This document shows, one piece after another, positions 35,407 to 44,488 of a stretch of DNA of 64,000 nt. The position numbers were made by a program, and so were the translations under genes. Origin of the DNA: Bordetella bronchialis (GTDB lineage Bacteria; Pseudomonadota; Gammaproteobacteria; Burkholderiales; Burkholderiaceae_B); the NCBI RefSeq assembly GCF_001676705.1, contig NZ_CP016170.1, positions 4,836,001-4,900,000 of the forward strand, given 5' to 3'. The stretch's first letter is position 1. The number at the start of each line of letters is the position of its first letter. Below the pieces are notes generated by a model that searched no databases, was not told the origin of the DNA, and saw only the letters and a list, made by a program, of their open reading frames with translations.

Positions 35407-36950
35407 ACGCCGGCCACGGCGCCGCGAGCGCCCCCGGCGTCCCGAACACCGGCTATGAGCTGGTGGTGCGCAATGCGCGCGTGGCGACGGCATCCGATGT
35501 CTTCGACACCGACATCGGCGTGATCGGCGGCCGCATCGCCGCATTGGCGCGCGGGCTGCCGCCCGGCGCGCGCGAAATCGATGCGGCGGGCCGCTGGGTG
35601 TTGCCCGGCGGCGTGGACGCGCATTGCCACCTGGCGCAGAAGACCGGCGACGGCTCGGTGATGGCCGACGATTTCCTGTCGGGCACGCGCTCGGCGGCCT
35701 GCGGCGGCACCACCACGGTGATCCCCTTCGCCGCGCAATTGAAAGGCGAATCGCTGGTCCAGGCCGTGCGCGACTACCACGCGGTGGCGGATGGACAGGC
35801 CTGCGTCGACTATGCCTTCCACATGATCGTTTCCGACGCCACGCCGCGCGTGACGGAGGAAGAGCTGCCGGCGCTGATCGACCAGGGCTATACGTCGTTC
35901 AAGATCTACATGACCTACGACGACCTGAAGCTGGACGACCGCCAGATCCTGGATGTGCTGTACGCGGCGCGCCGCCACGGCGCCATGACCATGATCCACG
36001 CCGAGAGCAGCGACTGCATCGCCTGGCTGGCGGAGCGCATGCTGGCCGAAGGCCTGGATACGCCGCCCTATCACGCCTTGTCGCGCCCGCCGGTGGCCGA
36101 ACGAGAGGCGACCCACCGGGCGATATCGCTGGCCGAGCTGCTGGATACCCCCATCCTGATCGTCCATGTCTCCGGCCCGGACGCCATCGAGCAGATACGC
36201 TGGGCGCAGACGCGCGGCCTGAGGATCTACGCCGAGACCTGCCCGCAGTATCTTTTCCTGACCGCCGCCGACCTGGAGGGCGACCTGCTGCACGGCGCCC
36301 GCTGCATCTGCAGCCCGCCGCCGCGCGACGAAGCCGCCCAGCAGGCGGTGTGGAACGGCCTGGCGAACGGCACCTTCCAGGTGTTCTCTTCCGACCATGC
36401 GCCTTTCCGCTTCGAGGGCGCGGGCGGCAAGAAACCGCAGGGTGAGCACACGCCCTTCAACCACGTACCCAACGGCATACCCGGGCTGGAAACCCGGCTG
36501 GCGCTGCTGTTTTCGGAGGGCGTGCTCGCAGGCCGCCTGGACATTACCGAATTCGTCGCGCTGACCGCCACGCGGCCCGCCCGGCTTTACGGCCTTTATC
36601 CCCGCAAAGGGACCATCGCCATCGGCGCGGATGCCGACATGGTGGTCTGGGACACCGGCGCAGCGCGCGTCATCCGCAACGCCGACCTGCACCACAACGT
36701 CGACTACACGCCCTACGAGGGGCGCACCGTGCACGCCTGGCCGGCGATCACCCTGAGCCGCGGCCAGGTGGTCTATGCCGACGGCGTGTTCCAGGGCCGG
36801 GCGGGACATGGACGCTTCCTGGCCTGCGAGCGACCGGAACCGGCGCGCCCGCGCCGCGCGGCGCGGCGCCACGCGCCCTGGCTGGCCGCGCTGTCGCGCA
36901 TGGATCCCATCGCCCAGGCCCCATCCGGCGGCAAGGCGGGCCGGGAATGA
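35403..36950 (+). CDS. Dihydropyrimidinase/D-hydantoinase-like amidohydrolase
   Basis: A 515-residue amidohydrolase that opens cyclic ureides. The dinuclear metal site is complete: H74/H76 in VDAHCHLAQ, the carboxylated lysine K167 in TSFKIYMTY, H199 in MIHAESSD, H255 in IVHVSGPD and D331 in FSSDHAPF. It starts within the stop of the racemase-like gene (ATGA). A Pro/Arg/Ala-rich C-terminal tail of about 40 residues extends past the usual fold. It feeds or follows the deaminase-like enzyme encoded next (ATGA overlap). The natural substrate is unknown; dihydropyrimidines, hydantoins and related rings are typical of the family. Confidence 0.92.
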   Translation: MNAGHGAASAPGVPNTGYELVVRNARVATASDVFDTDIGVIGGRIAALARGLPPGAREIDAAGRWVLPGGVDAHCHLAQKTGDGSVMADDFLSGTRSAACGGTTTVIPFAAQLKGESLVQAVRDYHAVADGQACVDYAFHMIVSDATPRVTEEELPALIDQGYTSFKIYMTYDDLKLDDRQILDVLYAARRHGAMTMIHAESSDCIAWLAERMLAEGLDTPPYHALSRPPVAEREATHRAISLAELLDTPILIVHVSGPDAIEQIRWAQTRGLRIYAETCPQYLFLTAADLEGDLLHGARCICSPPPRDEAAQQAVWNGLANGTFQVFSSDHAPFRFEGAGGKKPQGEHTPFNHVPNGIPGLETRLALLFSEGVLAGRLDITEFVALTATRPARLYGLYPRKGTIAIGADADMVVWDTGAARVIRNADLHHNVDYTPYEGRTVHAWPAITLSRGQVVYADGVFQGRAGHGRFLACERPEPARPRRAARRHAPWLAALSRMDPIAQAPSGGKAGRE

Positions 36951-38392
36951 AGGCCCGCGGCAACGCGGAAGCGGGCGCGGGCGCGGCGGCGCGCTTCGAC
37001 CTGCTGATCGCCGGCGCCACCGCCCTGACGGCGGACCCGTCGCGCCCCTGCATCGAAGCGGCCTGCATCGGTGTGCGCGACGGCCGCATCGCCTGGATCG
37101 GCGATGCGCCGCCGCCCGGCGCCACCGCCACGCGCACGCTGGATGGCACGGGACACGTGGCCACGCCCGGCTTCGTCAACGTGCACACGCATTCCGTGCT
37201 GACGCTGGTGCGCGGCGTGGCGGCGGACCTGGGCTTCGCGCCCTCTTATACCCCGGGCATCCCCAAGGCTTCGGACCTGGACGAGGAGCAGGCCTGCGCG
37301 CTGGCGCGCCTGGGCGTGATGGAAGCCTTGCTGGCCGGCTCCACCGTGATCGGCGACCACTTCACGCACGCCGACAGTACTACCGCCGCCGTCGCCGACC
37401 TGGGCCCGCGCATCGCCGCCAGCTGGCGCATCCTGGACGTGGATTTCGACCGCGTCGCGCGCAGCCGGGAATGGGTGCACGATCCGGCCATCGGCCAGGC
37501 CCTGCTCGAACGGGGCCTGGCGCTGGCGGACCGTTGGGCCGGGCATCCGCGCGTGACCGTGCAACTGGCCGCGCATGCGGCCGACACCTGCTCCGACGCC
37601 CTGCTGGCGCAAGTGGCGCGGCATGCCGGGCAGCGCCAGCTGCGCGTCAATACCCACCTGGGCCAGAGCCAGGCCGAAGTCGACCGCGTGCGCGCGCGCA
37701 AGGGCAGGACATCGACGCAGGCCATGGAGGAAGCGGGACTGCTGAACGACAGGCTGATCGCCGGCCACTGCATATATGTGACACCTGACGACGCGGCGCG
37801 GCTGGCCGCGGCGGGTGCGCACGTGGCGCACATTCCCAAGTGCAATGCGGCCTCGGGACGGCTGGCGCCGCTGCCCATGCTGCGGCGGGCCGGGCTGAAC
37901 ATCGCGCTGGCGACCGATACGCAGCACGGCGACATGGTGGAACTGATGCGTTGGGCGCTGGCCACGGCACGCATCCAGGAGGGCAAGGTCGACGATACCT
38001 GGCAGCCCGCCGATGTCTTCCACATGGCCACGCAGGGCGGCGCCGACGCACTGGGCCTGGGCCACCGCCTGGGCAGCCTGACGGTGGGCAAGGACGCCGA
38101 CATCGTGCTGCTGGACGCCAGCCGCCCGCATTGGGTGCCGCTGACCGATCCCCTGGGCACGCTGGTCCACACGGGCCAGGGACGCGATGTGCGGACCGTG
38201 ATCGTTGCCGGCGAAATCGTCGTCGAGCAGGGACGGCCCTTGCGTGCCGATCTGCCCTCCCTCTGCGAGCAAGCCCGGCGCGTGGCGCGCCAGGTGTGGG
38301 ACAAGGCCCGGACCAGGAACGGCGGGCAGGCCGGCTTACGCGGCCCAGGACGCGCCGGTCCAGATGCGCGCCTCGGCCTTGCGGGCCGATAG
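36947..38392 (+). CDS. Chlorohydrolase/deaminase-type amidohydrolase (TrzN/AtzA/SsnA-like)
   Basis: A 481-residue amidohydrolase of the family of cytosine/guanine deaminases and triazine hydrolases. The metal site is VNVHTHSV (H80, H82), then NTHLGQS, IAGHCIYV and ALATDTQHGDM with the catalytic aspartate. It starts 4 bp before the hydantoinase stop. Its last 57 bp overlap, tail to tail, the end of the regulator gene on the other strand, and the C-terminal ~25 residues (Gly/Arg-rich) look like recently acquired extension. It probably removes an amino or other leaving group from a nitrogen heterocycle before or after ring opening. Confidence 0.9.
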   Translation: MKARGNAEAGAGAAARFDLLIAGATALTADPSRPCIEAACIGVRDGRIAWIGDAPPPGATATRTLDGTGHVATPGFVNVHTHSVLTLVRGVAADLGFAPSYTPGIPKASDLDEEQACALARLGVMEALLAGSTVIGDHFTHADSTTAAVADLGPRIAASWRILDVDFDRVARSREWVHDPAIGQALLERGLALADRWAGHPRVTVQLAAHAADTCSDALLAQVARHAGQRQLRVNTHLGQSQAEVDRVRARKGRTSTQAMEEAGLLNDRLIAGHCIYVTPDDAARLAAAGAHVAHIPKCNAASGRLAPLPMLRRAGLNIALATDTQHGDMVELMRWALATARIQEGKVDDTWQPADVFHMATQGGADALGLGHRLGSLTVGKDADIVLLDASRPHWVPLTDPLGTLVHTGQGRDVRTVIVAGEIVVEQGRPLRADLPSLCEQARRVARQVWDKARTRNGGQAGLRGPGRAGPDARLGLAGR

Positions 38393-41300
38393 CAGCAGGC
38401 CCAACCGGCGGCTTTCCGCGACGGCCTGGCGCCAGCAGGCCACGGCGCGCGCGCCATCGCCGCGCCGGTCCCAGGCGTCGCCCAGCATGCATAGATATTC
38501 GCCGCGCAGGGCCTCGGTACCGAAGACATCCAGCAAATGTCCGGCGCGTTCCAGCGCCGCCATCGCCGCGCCGGCGTCGTCCGCATACAGGTGCGCCTGC
38601 GCCAGCAGCAACTCCAGGTTGGACTGCAGTACGGGCATGCCTTCGCGGCACGCCCGCAGGGCGGCCTCGATGTGGGCGATGGCCGTGGGGTCGCCATCAT
38701 GCGCCCGGCCCCAGGCGGCCCAGCCCTGCGCCACCTGTTTCCAAAGGGCGAATTCGCCCTGGTTGGCCAGGACCGCCAGGCGTTCCACGGTCTGCCGGGT
38801 GGCGTCCTCGTCGCCGCGCAGCCAATGCACCTTGGTCATGACCGTCAGGCACAGGACCCGGCTGGCCAGGTGATCCAGCGCATCGGCGGCCTGCACGCCG
38901 GCATTCGCGCAGGCCAGGCCTTCTTCCTCGCGTCCCTGCAGTACCAGCGCCTGCCCCAGCACCACGCGCGCCAGGCTGACGCCGTCGGCGCCGCAAAAGG
39001 CATAGCGCAGGCTGTGATCCGGCTGCGCCGAGAGGGTCTGGATGGCGGCACGGACCCAGCGCTCGGCATTGGTGGCATCGCCCATCCACAGGCGGGTGTA
39101 GCCGTAGGCATATTGCGCCCAGCCCAGGTGCAAGCCGTCGCCGGTCTGTTCCGCGTACCGGTGCATGCGGTCGGCCGCCTGCAGGCCATCCCGATGCGCG
39201 GCGGTGCAGAACGCCACGGTCCATTCGCCCCAATGCTGCTGGAGCTGGACGTGGGCGTTGTCGCTGGCGCTGCGCAGCGCGGCCGTGCGCTCATAGGCCG
39301 ATATCGTCTCGGGCGCGCCCCCGCCGCGCAGGGCGGTGAACAGCGCCCCGCGCAGGAGCTGGCATTCCAGTTCGGCCTGGCGGCGCGCCGCGGGATCCTC
39401 GATCAGCGCCAAGGCCGCCAGCGCGCGGTCGATCAGGTCCTGGGCTTCGCGCACCGCCGATTGGGTCAGCGCGTCGCGCAGCGCCAGGCACCACCAGCGC
39501 GAAGCGTCGGGATGGCGGCCCTTGTCCAGGTGCAGGGCGACATAGGCGGGATCGGCCGCCTTGGCCTGCGGGTCGCCGTCGATCAGGTATTGCGCCACCA
39601 GATTGTGCTGGCGCCGGCATTCGCCCGGGCCCAGCGAACGGTAGATGGCCAGCCGGATCAGCTCGTGGCGGAAGTTGGCCGGCACGCTGTCGCCGATCAG
39701 CCCGCGGCGGTGCAGTTCGCTCAACACCCCGGGAATATCGCGCCGGTTGAAACCGGCGCCTTCCGCCGCGCGGGTCAGCAGCACATCGTCCAGCCGCCCC
39801 GCCACGGCGGCGAACTGCACCAGCCGGCGCGCCGCCGGATCCAGGTCCGACAGGCGCGCGGCCACCAGGTCGGCGATCACGGGGGTGACGCCGACTTCCG
39901 TGCCCAGGGCGACCTGGCGCACCATTTCTTCGGCGTACAGCGGGATGCCCTCGGCACCGTCGACAATCTGCGCGCGCAGCCGCGGCGCCAGGCGCTGCCC
40001 GCGCGAGCGGTGCATGACCAGCTCGGCCATGGCCTGGCGTTCGAGCGGCTTGAGCAGCATTTCGTGGCCCGGCCAGGGCCGCGCGAACTCTTCGCGCGCG
40101 GTGGCCAGCAGCATCATGGGGGAAGACTGCGGCCGGCGTATCAGGTTCTCGATCAGCGCCAGGCTGGACTGGTCGGCCCAGTGCAGGTCCTCCCAGATCA
40201 GCAGGCGCGGCCGGCCCGGGGCGTCGTGATGCGCCAGGATGGCGGCCAGCACATCGACCAGCACCTCCCGTGGCGTATCGCCGGGAATCCAGCTGCCGCT
40301 TTCGCCACGGCCGCTTTCCGGAAACAGCACCCGCTTCAGGCCTTGGCGCACGCTGGCGTCCAGCCCCACGCGCCGGCACAGGATGTCCACCGAGCGGCTC
40401 TGCAGGTCGCCGGAGGGCAGGTCGGCCACGTCGGTGGCGCCCCATTCCAGCGACAGCCGCCGCAGCAGGTACTCGCGAACGGGATGGAAAGGCGTCGCGC
40501 CGTGGCCTTCGTGGCAATAAAGCTGGCAGACCTCGCCGCCCGTGCGCCGAACATATTCCGCCATGACGCCGGCCAGCAGGGACTTGCCGATGCCGGGCTC
40601 GCCGCGCACGACCATGGCCGTCAGCGGCTGCGCCATGGGCAGGCGCGCCCAGACATGGACCAGGGCGTCGAACTCGCGCGCGCGGCCGAACATGCGCCGC
40701 ACCGCCTGGGCTTCCAGCTGGGACTCCAGCAGGCACAGCTCGCGTCCGTGGCGCTTTTCATCGCGCACCACGAACTGGTCGGACAGGCGCTCGTGCACCG
40801 CCGGGCTGACGATGACTTCGCCCGCTTCGGCAAGATAGGCCATGCGCACGGCTTCCTGGGTGACCAGCGCCCCGGCGTCGGGCCGTTCGTCCGACAGCAC
40901 CAGCGCGATATCCGAATGCAGGCCCATGCCTACCCGCACCCCGGGCGGCAGCGTCAGCCCGCGGATGGCGCAGGCCAGCCGGGCGGCCGCATGGGTGGGC
41001 CGTTCCGTCAGGGCCGGATAGCCGAACACCACGACCAGGGTGCTGGCCAGGCCCAGCATCACGTGACAGCCTTCCTTGTGGGCCAGATCCACCAGGTGCT
41101 TGCGGGCCATCTGCAGGCCATGCAGCGTCTGTTCCGGATGCAGGCCTTGTTCTTCCGGCGACAGCACCACGGCCAGGATCGCCAGCGGCCGGTACTGCCG
41201 TTCCTCCGGAAGCTCCAGGGTATCCAGGCGCGGCCAGGACGCCGGCGCGCCTTCCATCAGCGCGCGCGTCTCCTGCGAAGGCTCGGAGTCGTAGCGTTCG

Positions 41301-41974
41301 CGGATCAGGGCGATGCAGTCGTCATACGCCAGTTGCGCGGCCTCGCGATTGCCGCTGTCCAGCAACTGGCGGATCAGGTGGCGGTGCGCCCCTTCGTCGT
41401 CCGGATGCGCCTGCACCCAGCGCTTGGCGTGCTCCAGGGCCTCGGCCTGCCGGCCCTGCTCGCGCAGTTGCGCCACCAGCGACCGGCGGCTTTCCGAGAT
41501 TTCGCGCTCGATGCGCGACTGCCAGCTGGTGCGCCAGCTGGCGAAGGCGGGGCTTTCCGGCAGCTCCGTGTATTCCAGCAGGCGGCCGCGGTCGTACGAC
41601 AGCCGCTCTTCCAGCGTCAGGCTTTCGTAGCCGCTGGCCCCGGTAACGGCCAGCACGTCGACCATGATGACCCGCGGATCGAGCGCCAGCGTGCCGCCCG
41701 CGGACAGCCAGGCCGAGGGCACCGGCTCGAACAGCCGGCGCAATACGAACAGGGCGTGCCGCAGGTTGGCGCGGGCGTCGCGCAATTCCTCCGGCCACAG
41801 CATGTCGGCCAGTTCGGTACGCGTATAGGGCTTGCCCTGGGCCAGCGCCAGCAGCGCCAGCAGCAGCCGGGGCTTGCTGTAGTTGATGGCGCGCGTGCCA
41901 TTGACGTCGCCCACGGCGACGTCGAACTCGCCCAAAAGGCGTAGTTGTATGGGGCGTAGCAGGGCAGGATGCAC
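38336..41974 (-). CDS. BTAD/cyclase-like/AAA/TPR transcriptional regulator next to the T6SS
   Basis: A 1212-residue multidomain regulator. An OmpR-type winged helix (1-100; LRLLGEFDVAVGD, ELADMLWPEELRDARANLRHAL) is followed by a bacterial transcriptional activation domain (about 105-245). A degenerate class III cyclase-like domain (about 260-405) comes next, then an NTPase with Walker A GEPGIGKS (458-465) and Walker B LLIWEDLHWAD (591-601), then helical TPR-like repeats to the end. The layout resembles SARP/AfsR-like proteins with an added cyclase-type sensor. It starts 346 bp from tssA on the opposite strand, with TTAAACG boxes between, so it is a strong candidate regulator of the T6SS operon. 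That role is inferred. Confidence 0.88.
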   Translation of the reverse strand: MHPALLRPIQLRLLGEFDVAVGDVNGTRAINYSKPRLLLALLALAQGKPYTRTELADMLWPEELRDARANLRHALFVLRRLFEPVPSAWLSAGGTLALDPRVIMVDVLAVTGASGYESLTLEERLSYDRGRLLEYTELPESPAFASWRTSWQSRIEREISESRRSLVAQLREQGRQAEALEHAKRWVQAHPDDEGAHRHLIRQLLDSGNREAAQLAYDDCIALIRERYDSEPSQETRALMEGAPASWPRLDTLELPEERQYRPLAILAVVLSPEEQGLHPEQTLHGLQMARKHLVDLAHKEGCHVMLGLASTLVVVFGYPALTERPTHAAARLACAIRGLTLPPGVRVGMGLHSDIALVLSDERPDAGALVTQEAVRMAYLAEAGEVIVSPAVHERLSDQFVVRDEKRHGRELCLLESQLEAQAVRRMFGRAREFDALVHVWARLPMAQPLTAMVVRGEPGIGKSLLAGVMAEYVRRTGGEVCQLYCHEGHGATPFHPVREYLLRRLSLEWGATDVADLPSGDLQSRSVDILCRRVGLDASVRQGLKRVLFPESGRGESGSWIPGDTPREVLVDVLAAILAHHDAPGRPRLLIWEDLHWADQSSLALIENLIRRPQSSPMMLLATAREEFARPWPGHEMLLKPLERQAMAELVMHRSRGQRLAPRLRAQIVDGAEGIPLYAEEMVRQVALGTEVGVTPVIADLVAARLSDLDPAARRLVQFAAVAGRLDDVLLTRAAEGAGFNRRDIPGVLSELHRRGLIGDSVPANFRHELIRLAIYRSLGPGECRRQHNLVAQYLIDGDPQAKAADPAYVALHLDKGRHPDASRWWCLALRDALTQSAVREAQDLIDRALAALALIEDPAARRQAELECQLLRGALFTALRGGGAPETISAYERTAALRSASDNAHVQLQQHWGEWTVAFCTAAHRDGLQAADRMHRYAEQTGDGLHLGWAQYAYGYTRLWMGDATNAERWVRAAIQTLSAQPDHSLRYAFCGADGVSLARVVLGQALVLQGREEEGLACANAGVQAADALDHLASRVLCLTVMTKVHWLRGDEDATRQTVERLAVLANQGEFALWKQVAQGWAAWGRAHDGDPTAIAHIEAALRACREGMPVLQSNLELLLAQAHLYADDAGAAMAALERAGHLLDVFGTEALRGEYLCMLGDAWDRRGDGARAVACWRQAVAESRRLGLLLSARKAEARIWTGASWAA

Positions 41975-42112
41975 GGCAACCTGGGGGGAGCGGGCGGTCG
42001 CCCTAACGGGCGGCCGCGAGACGGGCTGTCATCAAGTTCACGTCTTCCATCCCCTATATATGTATGTCTCCGGCTGGTATCCGCCCGCTACGAAGCAAAC
42101 CGCTTTGTACAC

Positions 42113-42179
42113 ATTAAACGTTTAATTACCGTTTAATGCATTTCATAGTGTAACGGCGGCCTGGACCGATCCTTAAACG
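42113..42179. promoter_or_regulatory. Cluster of TTAAACG boxes between regulator and T6SS operon
   Basis: A perfect 14-bp palindrome ATTAAACGTTTAAT (42113-42126) is followed by another CGTTTAAT at 42130-42137, 11 bp on, i.e. one helical turn. A further TTAAACG lies at 42173-42179. The boxes stand out in an AT-rich island of high-GC DNA and are likely operators or activator sites. Confidence 0.6.
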
Positions 42180-42224
42180 TGTGGTTAACGCCACGCCGAT
42201 AGCATGCGTTCCATCGATCGGGGT

Positions 42225-42253
42225 TTGACAGTTTTTCCCCAAATGGGTCGAAA
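42225..42253 (+). promoter_or_regulatory. Candidate T6SS operon promoter
   Basis: A perfect -35 hexamer TTGACA (42225-42230), a 17-bp spacer and a weak -10 (TCGAAA, 42248-42253) lie 68 bp before the tssA start. The poor -10 suggests dependence on an activator. It sits downstream of the TTAAACG boxes. Confidence 0.4.
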
Positions 42254-42320
42254 GATTGCAGCAGCGCGTATCAGGCCATTTCCGGCCGGACCCGCGAGGC
42301 TGATACAAAGGTGAAACACT

Positions 42321-43943
42321 GTGTCCGCAGCTCTCGTCAACCGTGATGTGGGTAAGCAACCCATCAGCAGCGACCGACCGGCCGGCGATAACCCGCGGGA
42401 GGGCGATGCGTTCGCGGCCCTGAAGGCACAGATCGACCAATTGACCGATATCCACGCGAACGCGCCCATGGATTGGGGCGCGGTCGTGACGCTGGCGAAC
42501 CAGGTGCTCGGCCAGGAGGGCAAGGACCTGGCGGCGGGGGCCTGGCTGGCCGCCGGCCTGCTGGAAACCGCCGGCCTGCAGGGGCTGGCCGCCGGCATCC
42601 ATGTGCTGCGCGACCTGGTCGAGACCTACTGGGACGATATGTCGCCCCCGGCCGCGCGCCTGCGGGGCCGGCGCAACCAGATGCAGTGGCTGCTGGACCA
42701 CCTGGGCGAGCGCCTGCAGCCGGGCCGCGAGGGCGATGCCCCCCTGCCCGCCGAAACCTACGAGGCCATGCTGGCCGACTGGGAAGCGCTGGACGCGGCC
42801 TGGCAGTCCCACGACGAAGAAGCGCCGGCCTTCTACGGCCTGCGCTCGACGCTGCGCGCGCTGCCGGTGCAGGCAGCACCCGAGCCCGCGGCCCCGGCCG
42901 AGGCCGCGCCCGCGCCGGCCGCCACGGAGGCTTCCGCCGCGGTGCCCGCGGTGGCCGCGCAGCAGGCGACGGCCACCGCCGTTGCCGCCCCCGCTACCCC
43001 CGCCACGACCGCCGTCATGGCGCCGCCGCCCGCCGCGGCCGTCGTGCCGGCCGCCGGCGGCGACCCGCAGGATGCCGCGGAAACCGCGCTGGCCGGCCTG
43101 CGTCCGCTGATCGACTGGTACCTGCAGACGCAGCCGACGCAGCCGCTGCTTTTCCGCATCAACCGGATCTGCGCGTGGGCCGCCCTGGACAGCCTGCCGC
43201 CGGTGCGCGCCGGCGCCACGCTGCTGATGCCGCCGCCCATGCAGACGGTCGACGGCTTCAAGCGCATCGCCCAGACCGCCGAGCCGGATGCGGTGGTGCA
43301 ATTCGCCGAATCGCACCTGATCGCGCATCGCTACTGGCTCGATTTGAACCGCGCCAGCCACGCGGCGCTGATTCGCCTGGGGGCCACCCAGGCCGCCGCC
43401 ACGGTGGCCTTCGAGACCGCCCGGATGCTGGAACGCCTGCCCGGCCTGCAAGACCTGAAATTCAGCGACGGCCAGCCCTTCGCCGACGCCGAAACGCGCG
43501 CCTGGCTGGAAGGACTGGGCGGCGCGGCACAGCCGGCCGCCGGCAAGGACGGCGACGAACTGGCCGCCCTGTCCACCGCCGCCGAGGCCGACGCGGCCGC
43601 CGGCAACCTGGACGAGGCGCTGGACCGCCTGCAGCAGGCCGCGCGGCGCAGCGAAGGCGCGCGCGCCCGCTTCCGCCTGCGCCTGGCGCAATGCGCCCTG
43701 TTGCACCGCTTCGACGGCCGCGCCGACATCCGGCCGCTGCTCATGCCCCTGATTGAAGAACTCGACGCCCATCGTTTGCCGTCATGGGAGCCGGAACTCG
43801 CCCGGCAAACCCTGGCGCTGGCGGCGGCCGTCGAACTGCGATACGGCGCCGATGACGCCGGGTCCTCCAGCGCGCTGGCCAGGCTGGCCAGTGTCGATTG
43901 CAGGGCCGCTTGGCAACTTTCGCAGTCAACCGCCGCAGCCTGA
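42321..43943 (+). CDS. tssA: T6SS protein TssA (ImpA-like)
   Basis: TssA guides assembly of the T6SS tail. The 540-residue product has the ImpA N-terminal domain (ALKAQIDQLTDIHANAPMDWGAVVTLANQVLGQEGKDL; DLVETYWDDMSP). An Ala/Pro-rich linker follows at about 183-246, then the C-terminal VasJ-type region ending near MLERLPGLQDLKFSDGQPFAD and a helical tail. The start is GTG, with AAAGGTG about 8 nt upstream. It is the first gene of the operon, with the candidate promoter just upstream. Confidence 0.92.
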   Translation: MSAALVNRDVGKQPISSDRPAGDNPREGDAFAALKAQIDQLTDIHANAPMDWGAVVTLANQVLGQEGKDLAAGAWLAAGLLETAGLQGLAAGIHVLRDLVETYWDDMSPPAARLRGRRNQMQWLLDHLGERLQPGREGDAPLPAETYEAMLADWEALDAAWQSHDEEAPAFYGLRSTLRALPVQAAPEPAAPAEAAPAPAATEASAAVPAVAAQQATATAVAAPATPATTAVMAPPPAAAVVPAAGGDPQDAAETALAGLRPLIDWYLQTQPTQPLLFRINRICAWAALDSLPPVRAGATLLMPPPMQTVDGFKRIAQTAEPDAVVQFAESHLIAHRYWLDLNRASHAALIRLGATQAAATVAFETARMLERLPGLQDLKFSDGQPFADAETRAWLEGLGGAAQPAAGKDGDELAALSTAAEADAAAGNLDEALDRLQQAARRSEGARARFRLRLAQCALLHRFDGRADIRPLLMPLIEELDAHRLPSWEPELARQTLALAAAVELRYGADDAGSSSALARLASVDCRAAWQLSQSTAAA

Positions 43944-43966
43944 TCACCGAAACCCAGGAGATAAAC

Positions 43967-44485
43967 ATGGCAAATGAAGGATCGGTAGCCCCGAAGGAAC
44001 GCGTCAACATCGTTTACAAGCCGGCCACCGGCGACGCGCAGGAACAGGTCGAACTGCCGCTGAAGCAGCTGGTGATCGGCGACTTCACGCTGCAGCAATC
44101 CGACACGCCGCTGGACGAGCGCAAGCCCATCCGCGTCGACAAGGACAACTTCAACGACGTGCTGAAGGCGCAGAACCTGAACCTGACGCTGTCCGTGCCC
44201 AACCGCCTGGCCGAAGGCGAAACCGACGAAGCGATGGCGGTTTCCCTGAAGTTCGAAAACATCCGCGACTTCGAGCCGGACGCCATCGTCGGCCAGGTGC
44301 CGGAGCTGCGCCAGCTGATCGAACTGCGCGAGGCCCTGAAGGCCTTGAAGGGTCCCCTGGGCAACCTGCCCGAATTCCGCAAGAAATTGCAATCGCTGAT
44401 CCAGGACGAAGGCGCGCGCGAGCGGCTGCTGGGCGAACTGGGTGTGCAGGCGTCCGACGAGTCCGCGGACAAGACCAAGGAGTAA
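43967..44485 (+). CDS. tssB: T6SS contractile sheath small subunit TssB (VipA)
   Basis: A 172-residue sheath subunit that co-assembles with TssC around the Hcp tube. Typical motifs are SVAPKERVNIVYKPATGDAQEQVELPLK at the start and NLTLSVPNRL with FENIRDFEPDAIV. CAGGAG lies 6 nt before the ATG at 43967; the open frame continues upstream into tssA without a start context. Only 3 bp separate it from tssC. Confidence 0.95.
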   Translation: MANEGSVAPKERVNIVYKPATGDAQEQVELPLKQLVIGDFTLQQSDTPLDERKPIRVDKDNFNDVLKAQNLNLTLSVPNRLAEGETDEAMAVSLKFENIRDFEPDAIVGQVPELRQLIELREALKALKGPLGNLPEFRKKLQSLIQDEGARERLLGELGVQASDESADKTKE

Positions 44486-44488
44486 ACG

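Noticed and set aside
38537..41944. A 1135-codon open frame on the plus strand opposite the BTAD regulator
   Set aside because: Mirror of a well-supported gene with Walker motifs; the antisense product is low-complexity Gln/Arg/Ala with no domain.
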